A stretch of DNA of 15,236 bases from positions 1 to 15,236 of the forward strand of contig JAGLEG010000521.1 in assembly GCA_023145185.1 (NCBI GenBank), given 5' to 3'. Shown in pieces: positions 5,041-14,200 of the stretch. Under the pieces are notes generated by a model. That model saw nothing but the letters and a program-made list of their open reading frames with translations. It was not told the origin of the DNA and did no database searches. The position numbers were made by a program, and so were the translations under genes. Source of the DNA: Thermoplasmata archaeon (GTDB taxonomy: Archaea > Thermoplasmatota > Penumbrarchaeia > Penumbrarchaeales > Penumbrarchaeaceae). The first letter of the stretch is position 1. Each line of letters begins with the position of its first letter.

Positions 5041-8000
5041 ATGAGAAGAACGATCACTATTTCGTTAATATTGTTTTTACTCACCCTGCCGATGATCGCA
5101 GTTATCTCCGATGACGTATCGGGAGGATTGCCGATCTTCTCTGCGAACACAATGGTCAACTGGAACGATCGGTTCCACGATCAGATCCCAATGGATATCT
5201 CAGTGGATACCGGGGATCGGATCTACGTCGTCTATCACAGCAAAACGTCCTACGTGTTCAACGATGTGATGATCACCCACTCCGACGACAACGGAATGAC
5301 ATGGGCCCCTGGTATGAGGGTCGATGATAACCTCTTAGATGGCAATGAGTCTAACGACGACACGAACCAGCAGTTCCCGTCCATGGTAATATCCCAAAAT
5401 AGCACTGTCTATGTCGCGTGGGAGGACCAGCGCTTCGACCCCGCCCAGATCAGAATGGCCTGGGCAGAGGATGGAGAGAACTTCACAAGGTCTATAAGGA
5501 TCGACCTCCCAAAGATCCACGAGGATCCGGAGAAGGAGATGAAGAACTGGGATTCCCACAAACCCAATCTTGTCATTAACGATGACGACCGCCTGTTCTG
5601 CGCCTGGGAGGACAGGAACATGGAAGGTGCTTACAGGAATGTGTGGAGCTCCTACTCCACAGATGGGGCATCATCATGGTCCATCCCCCAGATGATAAAC
5701 TCCGACAGGTTGCTGTACGATGAACATCGAAACCATGATTTCATCAGGGCGGCCATACAGGGAAACGACATCTACGTCACCTGGCAGGATGGGCGGGATA
5801 ATACGTATGGTATGAAGCCATACCTGACCGCATCCAATGATGGCGGTGAGACGTTCTCGGAGGAGGTGGAGTTCACCGATGATATACAGTACAACTCAAG
5901 GACCCGTGCCACACCCTCCCTGGATGATGAGGGAAACCTCTTTATCGCCTGGACGGACAAGAGGGCAGGACCAGACGAGATATGGTTCACCAGAAGCGAG
6001 GACAAAGGCCAGACCTTTTCCCAAAATGTAAGGGTTGCCATGGCCCCGGATGAGACCGTCGATATCAACCCGTATGTATCCGCCCTGGGCGATGGTTTGG
6101 TCTCCGTGGTATGGCAGAGGGATGTCCCCGGACTTGACGACGGTGAGATATACTTCAGGAACTCCTCGGATGGAGGAAGGAACTGGGACAGGATCATGAG
6201 GGTGGATGATACCGAAAGGTATGGATCGGACCCCACGACCCAGAGCGATCCGATCATGACATATGACAATGATGGCAGGCCCCTGGTGGTCTGGGCTGAT
6301 GAGAGGGATTTCAACACCTACAGAAAGGATATATTCTTCGCCAAGCACAGCGGTGTAAACTCGGCAGTGAACAGGGCTCCCGAGATCCTGATACCACTTT
6401 TCTGGGGTGATTTTGAGTTCAACCCGGCCATAGGTTCGAACACTTCCAATTACAACTTCACCTTCATCTACAGGGATGAGGACAACGACATGCCGGTATC
6501 GGGATATCCCAATATTCAGTTCTACAAGGACCTCCTTGGCACACAGCCCATCCTGTCAGAGCCTCTCGTTATGTGGAGGGAGTTCCCCGGTGATATTGAT
6601 TTCATGGATGGACAGAACTACAGGCTTATTACAAATCTGAACACAATGGGGAAAACCTACTGGAGGATCGAGGTCAAGGGGGAGAGGGATTCCGGGGCTG
6701 TCGTGTCAGATATCATGGACGGCCCTGTAATAGATGCGAAAGCACCCGCGGTTACGGTGATCTACCCGACCGGGACGGAGTGGAACAGCTCGGACACGGT
6801 CATCTGCAGGGCGAGGATCACTGACGTGGAGGGAGGAGGTGTGAACACCTCCTCGATCAAGTATCTGAAAACGACCACGGGCCTTGACCAGATAGTCAAT
6901 AAACCCGTTCCCGTCCAGGGTGTTCAGAAGATAGACAACAGCACGTACGAAGTATGGGCGAAGGTCAAGCTCGAGAATGGCAGGGATAATTACGTGATCT
7001 TCCAGGCGATGGACCGGGTCGGCAACGGCCCAGGGATATCGGAACCGGTGAACCTGTGGATAGATTCTGACCCACCGTTCTTTACAAACCACCAGCCAAG
7101 GGTGACTCAGCTCTACGAGGACGTGAACTGTTCCATCACATGGATGGATTTCAAACCCGGGTCTGACAGCTCTGATGCCAGCGGAGTGGTCCCCAAGACC
7201 ATCAGGTATTCATACCGGACCACAACCGATGACTTTGGAGAGTGGTTGGAGCCTGACGGATACGTTGAGGTCGAACCCGGAGCATACAACGCCTGGGCCA
7301 ATATCGAATTCTACGACAAGGGAGCCTACAACAAGATTAGGTGGAAGGCCACGGATGCCCTGGGAACCGAGAATATCTCCTCAACCTACGGCGTCATCGT
7401 TGATATCCCTGTAAATTATCCACCTGTGTTCACGGGGATGGCGCATCCCGATCGAATATTCTCCTCCAGACCTCACCTGTACTGGGATGAGGCGTTCGAT
7501 GAGGAGGACGACACGCTATTTTACAAGGTGCAGATACTCAACAACAACCTGTGGTGGTTCACGACCTGGGTCCCCGTAGGCGAGAACATCTTCTTTGATT
7601 TCCCACAGGACAAGAAGGCACTCGATCCGGGACACTACGTTCTCCTCATCAACGTGACTGATGGTATCGGAGGTTGGGATATTTATGAACACACCTTCCG
7701 CATCGTGGAAGAGGGCACTCCGCCACCGGTCGAGGTCCCAACATTGGGCCCTTACTACCTTAACAGCGCCAATCAGACCATCTCCTGGGAGGAATCCCCC
7801 AGCAGGTCGTCGATGGAGGTGGGATATCTCCTGAGGGTGGGGACATATTACCTGGGAGGAGACGTAAGCTCCTGGATCGACTACGAAGATGAGAGGACGT
7901 TCACACCATATGACCTTGGACTGGAGTTGGGGATATATTCGCTCCAGATTATGACGTACTCCAACGGCAGCTATTCAAGGGTGTCTGAGGGGATGATCAA

Positions 8001-8865
8001 GATATCGGATTATACCCCCGAGCTGCATGCTTCTACCGAACACCTGGCCTACAGGGGGAAAGGTGCGATAAAGGGCGAACCTTTCACCTTCAATATCATG
8101 AACAACGGGACCTACGGGGACAATGTCACCATCGTGATAGAGGGGGAGATCGTCTCTGAGGGATGGGCCACCCTTACAAAGAGCGGCGAGACCACTGCAT
8201 ACTATACCCTCCCCTCGATGAAGGGGCTTCAGGACAAGCAGATGACAGCTGTATCGATCGTGTTTCGACCCGATGATAATGCGAAGAAAGGGGAGTATAC
8301 CCTAAGGATCAAGGTAATAGCCGAAGATGGTATGACCGTTGTGACCTCACAGGAGATCATAATTGAGGTGGGAGATGCCCCTACAGACGGGGGGTCCGAT
8401 GATTTCACGGACGATCTCTACGAGATGCTCACAGATGTGATGCCTTTCCTGTCATGGGTCCCAAAGGATAAGCTGATCCCGGTGTTTCTGTTCCTTGTGG
8501 CATTGTTCATCGTTGGGATCATCGTTTTGGGCGTCTCCATCCAGCGTAGAAAAATGAGGAAAAAGGCAAATGATCCGTATTTGGAACAGCGCCGGATATA
8601 TATCGAGCTCTACGGAGTGGAACCCACAGAGGAACAGCTTGAAGCTGCTGTAAGCGGCTCGGAAGAGGACATTCTGGGCGCGATCGAATCACTTGATGAG
8701 GTCGATAACACCAGCAATGAAAGCTTTTATGTCAACGAAGGGGCAGATGAGGGAGGGGACGAGCCGTCCCCACCCTCCGAAGATGAGAATGATGTAGAAC
8801 CCATGGAACAGGATGATGATCCTGAACCAGTTGTGGTTGAGGGGGACACGCTCCTTTCGGATTGA
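5041..8865 (+). CDS. Membrane-anchored surface protein with Asp-box (sialidase/BNR-like) propeller and Ig-like domains
   Basis: This 1274-residue protein begins with a signal peptide (residues 1 to about 25: M-R-R-T, then a hydrophobic core). Five Asp-box motifs of the form S-x-D-x-G-x-x-W/F start near residues 81, 206, 265, 319 and 375, each followed by a strand. This predicts a sialidase-like beta-propeller over about residues 40-450. The arginine triad and other catalytic residues of true sialidases are not evident, so binding is more likely than hydrolysis. Residues about 560-1130 form several Ig/fibronectin-like and NEW3-like beta domains. A membrane segment (about 1145-1167) is followed by the basic stretch R-R-K-M-R-K-K and a cytoplasmic tail of about 100 residues. 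The tail contains a helical segment (L-Y-G-V-E-P-T-E-E-Q-L-E) and then a strongly acidic region. The topology is therefore outside N-terminus, inside C-terminus. Its ligand is unknown. Confidence 0.85.
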   Translation: MRRTITISLILFLLTLPMIAVISDDVSGGLPIFSANTMVNWNDRFHDQIPMDISVDTGDRIYVVYHSKTSYVFNDVMITHSDDNGMTWAPGMRVDDNLLDGNESNDDTNQQFPSMVISQNSTVYVAWEDQRFDPAQIRMAWAEDGENFTRSIRIDLPKIHEDPEKEMKNWDSHKPNLVINDDDRLFCAWEDRNMEGAYRNVWSSYSTDGASSWSIPQMINSDRLLYDEHRNHDFIRAAIQGNDIYVTWQDGRDNTYGMKPYLTASNDGGETFSEEVEFTDDIQYNSRTRATPSLDDEGNLFIAWTDKRAGPDEIWFTRSEDKGQTFSQNVRVAMAPDETVDINPYVSALGDGLVSVVWQRDVPGLDDGEIYFRNSSDGGRNWDRIMRVDDTERYGSDPTTQSDPIMTYDNDGRPLVVWADERDFNTYRKDIFFAKHSGVNSAVNRAPEILIPLFWGDFEFNPAIGSNTSNYNFTFIYRDEDNDMPVSGYPNIQFYKDLLGTQPILSEPLVMWREFPGDIDFMDGQNYRLITNLNTMGKTYWRIEVKGERDSGAVVSDIMDGPVIDAKAPAVTVIYPTGTEWNSSDTVICRARITDVEGGGVNTSSIKYLKTTTGLDQIVNKPVPVQGVQKIDNSTYEVWAKVKLENGRDNYVIFQAMDRVGNGPGISEPVNLWIDSDPPFFTNHQPRVTQLYEDVNCSITWMDFKPGSDSSDASGVVPKTIRYSYRTTTDDFGEWLEPDGYVEVEPGAYNAWANIEFYDKGAYNKIRWKATDALGTENISSTYGVIVDIPVNYPPVFTGMAHPDRIFSSRPHLYWDEAFDEEDDTLFYKVQILNNNLWWFTTWVPVGENIFFDFPQDKKALDPGHYVLLINVTDGIGGWDIYEHTFRIVEEGTPPPVEVPTLGPYYLNSANQTISWEESPSRSSMEVGYLLRVGTYYLGGDVSSWIDYEDERTFTPYDLGLELGIYSLQIMTYSNGSYSRVSEGMIKISDYTPELHASTEHLAYRGKGAIKGEPFTFNIMNNGTYGDNVTIVIEGEIVSEGWATLTKSGETTAYYTLPSMKGLQDKQMTAVSIVFRPDDNAKKGEYTLRIKVIAEDGMTVVTSQEIIIEVGDAPTDGGSDDFTDDLYEMLTDVMPFLSWVPKDKLIPVFLFLVALFIVGIIVLGVSIQRRKMRKKANDPYLEQRRIYIELYGVEPTEEQLEAAVSGSEEDILGAIESLDEVDNTSNESFYVNEGADEGGDEPSPPSEDENDVEPMEQDDDPEPVVVEGDTLLSD

Positions 8866-8901
8866 TACCCCCTTTGCTTCCAAGGCCTATAGAGAATACA
8901 T

Positions 8902-8910
8902 CCATATATC
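8902..8910 (+). promoter_or_regulatory. Candidate TATA element for the DHH phosphoesterase gene
   Basis: CATATATC in the 89-bp gap after the surface protein gene lies about 50 bp before the ATG at 8955, a spacing that fits an archaeal promoter with a short leader. Read-through from the upstream gene, which has no terminator after it, is equally possible. Confidence 0.35.
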
Positions 8911-8954
8911 CCGTTAGAGATATACAGATAACCGGAATCCAAGAGGAATGGTCC

Positions 8955-11144
8955 ATGAGATCACCCAGAAAGAGAGGTGGGAGTAAACGCAAAAAGAAGG
9001 GTTCCAGCAAGACGTTGGACTCCTTCATCAATGAGGATAAGGCCACCTCCTCCAGGAAGGAAACAACCAAAATAGATACGAAGACAGGGGATCTGCCGAA
9101 AAAACGATCTGAGAAAAAAGCCCCTGATAAGGGATCCGGGGAAAAGGAGGGCGAGGAGAAGAACATCCCCTCCAACAGGGAGATCATTGAGGGTAACAAG
9201 GGAATCATGAGAGAGAAAAAGGGGAGCAAGTTGAAGGAGGACAGAACCGGATCTTCAGATTCCGGAGAGGATGTCAGGAAAGAACCTGTGGGACCTGGTT
9301 CCAACCTGAGGAAAGCGCTTGATCAAAAGGATGCCATGAGCCTTATCAAGAGCCCTGTGGATGGAGAGCTCTCCATCTCGGGAAAGGATATCACCGCAGA
9401 GGAGGCAGATATCTTTCTCGGCCCTCTCAAGAAGACCATCGAAGAGAAAGGGGCCACGGGGATATATTTTCACACGGACATGGATGGCTTGAACGGGGCG
9501 TTGATGATCAAGGACCTGATCCAGCACTGGTTCGGATATGATTTTCCATTTCACGCCTCTCCGATCGAACATAATGAAATTCCACTCCTCAAGATAGATG
9601 ATGACATATGTTACATATTCGTCGACATAACCTACCCCGAGAGACTTGAGAATATTTTCACGATCGACCATCACGGGGACCGAAGGGATCAAAAGACGAT
9701 AGACGAGTATATTTTCATGCTCTCCCCGCTGGAAAAAGATTACGAATATCCATCGACCGCCACTGGATTATGTGCATATCTCAACTATATTGGCAGGGGA
9801 AATAGAGGCAGTTTCTTCTTCTTTCTCGGCCAGGGACCATGGAAGGAGGACCCATTCATTCGACTCCTGATGCTCCTTGCCTCCGTATGTGATAACCTCT
9901 GGCATCTGAACTTTCTCATAGATATCCCGATCAAGAGGTGGATCTCCGATCCCGAGGAGGAGAGGTTCCTGATCAAGGTCTCGATCTCTGCGTCGCTGAT
10001 GCTGGGAGAGGAGGAGCGCAGAAATCTGGTTGTGAGCAGGTTCTTCAAGGAACGGGTTACCCCCGAGGGATTCCTTAACCTGATGTGCACCTACCTGGAT
10101 CAGGCGGGAAACATATTCGATTTCGTCGTTCAGATCTCCAAGGCGGGTGAGAAGTTCTACAACGAGATATTCTTCTCCCTTACCGATTCCATCGATCGCA
10201 CCCTTTCCGCCTGGGACAGGGATATGGAGATGTTGAAGAAGCTGGATGCTTCCATGCCTATAGATCTGCGTGGTAACAGGGAGAAGATGAAGGAGCTTCT
10301 CAAGACCAGGGGCGACCTCTCGGACGAACACTGGAGGCGGATCAACTTCTACAACAAGGAGCTAGACAAGCTGGAATCGAAGATCAAGGTGGAGGAAAAG
10401 ACCCTCCTGCAGCTCAGAGGGGCCAAGAAGCTGATATCCACGGAGAAAGGGCCCAGGCTCTGTGTGATACTTCCACAGCAGAGATCACATCAGATCAAGG
10501 GCATCACCGCATCGCTCCTCTATTACATGGGTTGGAAGAACGTGGTTATCGAGGAGAGGAAGAACGAGGCCTCCTGGGGGGCAAGGGGGTTCACCAGAGA
10601 TCAGATAGGGGAGCAGTTCAACACGCTCTCCATGGGATATCAAGAGCTCAAGGACTACCTCTTCATGGAGAAGGTGTTCAAAGACCTGCCAGACGTGTTC
10701 AGGAAGGGTTTGAACATCTCCAAGAAGATAGCTTTCAATCAAACATACACCGGCGGTATGGGTGGCAGGGGATTGATCTACGGGGGGACGCTCACAGGAA
10801 AGGTCCCATGGATATTTTCCCTCCTTGAGGAGACGGGCGACATGGAGAAGAAGGTCAAGGAGCTCATGGTCCACAAGGAGCTTGGAAATGCCCTTCAGGG
10901 ACTCACGGAGGGACAGTCCACGGTGAGCACCGCCCAGGCCCTCCGGGCAAAGTTCAAGTCGACCGGATGGGTGGTCGTCAACCTGACCGGAGGGGCGGAG
11001 GGTGTGGATATCATGTACGGCAACTTCAATCAGATGATAATGAACCTGGTTGGCTACAAGGAAAGCTTTCAGGTGACCCTCAAGGACATCCCCAGGCCCC
11101 TGCCCAACATAGAGGCAGGCGTCTTCGATGGAGTTGTGGATTAG
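8955..11144 (+). CDS. DHH-family phosphoesterase (RecJ/Nrn-like) with charged N-terminal extension
   Basis: This 729-residue protein has no signal peptide or membrane segment. The start is taken at ATG 8955, with GAGG 8 nt upstream. A TTG at 8862 is in frame but overlaps the previous gene. Residues 1 to about 120 are low-complexity, rich in Lys, Arg, Glu and Ser. The DHH core follows, with H173-T-D175-M-D177-G (motif I), D224 in F-V-D-I-T (motif II) and D238-H239-H240-G-D (motif III), the residues that hold the two catalytic Mn ions in this superfamily. A helical, coiled-coil-like insert (about 400-490) separates it from a C-terminal part with G542-A-R-G-F, comparable to the GGR-type substrate-binding motif of DHHA1 domains. 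DHH proteins cleave phosphodiesters, as in RecJ-like ssDNA exonucleases, nanoRNases or cyclic-dinucleotide phosphodiesterases. Which one applies here cannot be decided by eye. The length and extension are unusual. Convergent with the next gene. Confidence 0.85.
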   Translation: MRSPRKRGGSKRKKKGSSKTLDSFINEDKATSSRKETTKIDTKTGDLPKKRSEKKAPDKGSGEKEGEEKNIPSNREIIEGNKGIMREKKGSKLKEDRTGSSDSGEDVRKEPVGPGSNLRKALDQKDAMSLIKSPVDGELSISGKDITAEEADIFLGPLKKTIEEKGATGIYFHTDMDGLNGALMIKDLIQHWFGYDFPFHASPIEHNEIPLLKIDDDICYIFVDITYPERLENIFTIDHHGDRRDQKTIDEYIFMLSPLEKDYEYPSTATGLCAYLNYIGRGNRGSFFFFLGQGPWKEDPFIRLLMLLASVCDNLWHLNFLIDIPIKRWISDPEEERFLIKVSISASLMLGEEERRNLVVSRFFKERVTPEGFLNLMCTYLDQAGNIFDFVVQISKAGEKFYNEIFFSLTDSIDRTLSAWDRDMEMLKKLDASMPIDLRGNREKMKELLKTRGDLSDEHWRRINFYNKELDKLESKIKVEEKTLLQLRGAKKLISTEKGPRLCVILPQQRSHQIKGITASLLYYMGWKNVVIEERKNEASWGARGFTRDQIGEQFNTLSMGYQELKDYLFMEKVFKDLPDVFRKGLNISKKIAFNQTYTGGMGGRGLIYGGTLTGKVPWIFSLLEETGDMEKKVKELMVHKELGNALQGLTEGQSTVSTAQALRAKFKSTGWVVVNLTGGAEGVDIMYGNFNQMIMNLVGYKESFQVTLKDIPRPLPNIEAGVFDGVVD

Positions 11145-11158
11145 ATACCAGGTGATAC

Positions 11159-11176
11159 GGGGCCCCGAGGGGCCCC
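11159..11176. terminator. GC-rich hairpin between convergent genes
   Basis: GGGGCCCC occurs twice, separated by GA (11159-11166 and 11169-11176). The two arms are each other's reverse complement, and each is itself a palindrome. It lies in the 57-bp gap between the ends of two convergent genes, where a bidirectional termination structure is expected. No T run follows on the plus strand, so its strength is uncertain. Confidence 0.55.
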
Positions 11177-11201
11177 ACTATCCTTACCCTACCTATCCTG
11201 A

Positions 11202-14200
11202 TCAGATGGGCTGGGTCTTCTGCCTGTATGCCAGAATACCGATGGTTACAAGGATCACAAGGACCGCGAAGATAACTATCCTCCAGTTCACCCTGGTCTC
11301 CTCCTTTATCTCGCCCACCAGTACGTCATCCCATACTCCGGCATTGTCCCCCTCGTTGGACTCTTCTATTGTATCGTAGGGGTCCACCACAACCTGAAAG
11401 GTGTGGAACTTGTTCTCCGAGATGTTGTACTGCGAGAGGTTGAAACGTATCCTCGTATAGGCTGTCTTTCCCTGGGCTATTCTGAATATGGTCGACTCAC
11501 CCACGAGATCGTGGCCTACCCAGAGGGAGACGTTCACATCCGATACATCCCTTCCCTGGACCAATACCGTTATGTTGGCCTCTATCTCACCCTCCATCAG
11601 TGGATCTGTCAGCTTCCTGTTCGTCAGTTTGAGATAGGTGTCCAGGATAACCAGGTTGGGTTCGGTGATCTTCACGGTCACCTGCGTCTCCACGAGGTCT
11701 CCTTTCCGGTTCTTTCCCAATATCTTCAGCGTAATGGAATCCCCGACCCTGGCAACATCCTCGGTGGGAGCCTTGATCAAAAGCGAATAGGTCCTGCCAC
11801 CATACGGGACCATGGAGGCGTTCTCACCCCCCTCCGGGAAGGGCTGATCGCCATTCCAGAGTACCTCCCACTCGGAATCTTCTGCAGGCATAGGGTCAAG
11901 CATCAGGTTGACAACGTCCTCACCGGAGCCGAGATTGTTCACGCTCACGTTGATGACCATCGTCTCCCCAAAGTTAACTCCAACTACCGGAGCTACATCG
12001 ATCGAGAGCTCCACCTTCTGGCTGGGAGGCGTCTTGATGGATACCTCAAAGGATCCAATGGTGCCCTCGACCGCGCTGCCCTCCACCTTGATGGAGTTAT
12101 AGAACCTCGGTTCCGCCGGTGAGGTGACGTTCAACTGCCTCTCTACCCTCTGGCCGATCTCGAGCTCGATATCCGTTCCAAATGGATACTCTACTATCCA
12201 TCCGTCGGGTTTTTCACCAGTATCGATACTCACCACTATCGGTTCGTTGCCTGTGTTCTCGATGAAGTACATGAGCCTCTTGGTCTCCCTGGAGGCCATC
12301 TCCTGCTCGTGTTCCTCCACCTTCACCAGGTCGATGGAAAAGGAGTGATCCAATTCCTTCTCGAGCTCAAGGGCGAAATCCCTTGCCACATTCTCATCCG
12401 ATACGTCAACGGTCTTGTACAACGAGTATGTGACATCCATGTCGTACTCCTGGTTCACTATGGAGGAAGTGACCGTATACTCGTAGTATGGGAGGTCCAT
12501 TCTATAGGCCCCACCCTGGAATTCCGTTTCCAGTTCCAGGCCCAGAACTGTCCTCCAGAGGATAGTTTCACCCGTCTCTGGAAGGTGAAGCTCACCGTCG
12601 GTGTCGGTGAAGAATATCGTTCCAGACACTCTTTTTGCACCCACGACCATCCACTCTTCATCAAGCAGGTCCTCACCGGTCTCGATCTGAAGCTCGGCCA
12701 TGTATCCATAGACCGGCAGACCACCCTCATACTTGAACCCAGACACGGTATAGCCACCGGGTATCAGATCAAGTTCAAAGCTGCCGTCCTCCTCCGAGAA
12801 GATAATGATCTCGGTACCGCCCCTCTTGTCGGCAAATGTGAGCTTCATTCCGGAGATCCGGGCGTCGAACTGACCGATCTCCCCATCTTCATCGGTATCG
12901 AAAAACAGCGTCCCCGTTACCTTGAGGTCCCTGGGGATCACCTCAATGTCCCATTCGACCTGATTGTAAACTGAAATATCAAGCGCCCTGGAGAAAGAAG
13001 AGGGTTCGTCCTTGTACCCATCGGTGGCCACTGTGACATCCAGTGTCGTGAACGGGACAAGCATCCTGTACTGGCCGAGATCGTCGGTGGTGACGTTGAT
13101 CGGCCCCCTCAGTATCGACTCCCGATCCATAAGGGACATCGTTGCGAATGGGATCTTCTCCTCTTCCCCGATGGTGCCGTCAGAGTTCCCATCATAATAT
13201 ATGCTGCCCCTGATCTCCACCCATTTGTTGAGATCCAGGTCAAGGCCTTCCACAGGACCTTCCACCAATAGCTCGGAATGAAGCTCGTATTGAACATGGG
13301 TCGATTCGCCCATAAGATCCTCAACCATCTCTGCAAACAGATCGATCTCATATTCCCCCTCGAACATCTGGAAGGAGAATTGCCCGTCCTCACTGGGATT
13401 GACACCCAACCATCTGTCTCCTTCGATGATGTACATATAGCCCTGGGAGATACCAGCGAAATTGGGATAGAGCGAGCCAGTGACGGTCTGGGTGGTCCTC
13501 ATCTCGTAGTTCCCGCCTGTGAACGTCTCACCTACAGAGACCTGATCCCAGTACATGTAATGCTGGCCGAACCGGAGGTGTTCCGCATGGAGTATGTAAT
13601 CTCCAATGGGTAGGTCCAGGTTGAACCTGCCGTTGTAATCGGTCTCCGCGGTGGCAATAGGGTCGGGAGATCCGAACAACGCATAGGCAGATACTATCAC
13701 CTCTCCAGGATATCTGAAGCTGCCCTCGTCGATAAGGAACATGGTGGATCCAACGTTGACGGTGTAGTTCAACATGATCTCCTCGAGATGAATATCATTG
13801 CTCGGGTTGATCATCAGCTCTTTTTCGGACCATAGCCTGTGGGTCACTCCATCCTCCTCGAATTCTGCTTCCACTGTAAGGAAATACTCGCCGGGAGGGA
13901 TCATGGCGCGTGCCTGACCCATACCATCTGTCTTGAACTCGTAGCTCTTCCCGTTCATGTATATCTCGGTGGCAATGATCGAAAATTCGAGGTCGGAAAC
14001 GGACCTTATGTCAAGTTCCCTCTTCCCGATCTTGTTGTAGGTGACGTTGAACAGGACCTCGGTATCCCTGGATATCAAACTCACATCGGTGTTGTTCATG
14101 CCGAAGTTCTGCTGCTCCACCGTCCCCTCGACATCAAATAATGTGATCTGTTTCTCGAATCCATAAATGTCAACACCCATCGTGTATGTTGCCACCGGAA

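Noticed and set aside
5041..8865. Active sialidase
   Set aside because: Asp-box motifs alone mark the propeller fold. I cannot find the arginine triad and catalytic Tyr/Glu/Asp set in the expected order, so no enzymatic call is made.
8862..8954. TTG start at 8862 for the DHH protein
   Set aside because: It overlaps the upstream stop codon and encodes residues with no family character. ATG 8955 has a better ribosome binding site.
11403..12122. 239-codon plus-strand open frame opposite the giant surface protein, and a 221-codon one at 12309-12974
   Set aside because: Both are antisense to a clearly coding repeat protein and have no domain signal or start context.
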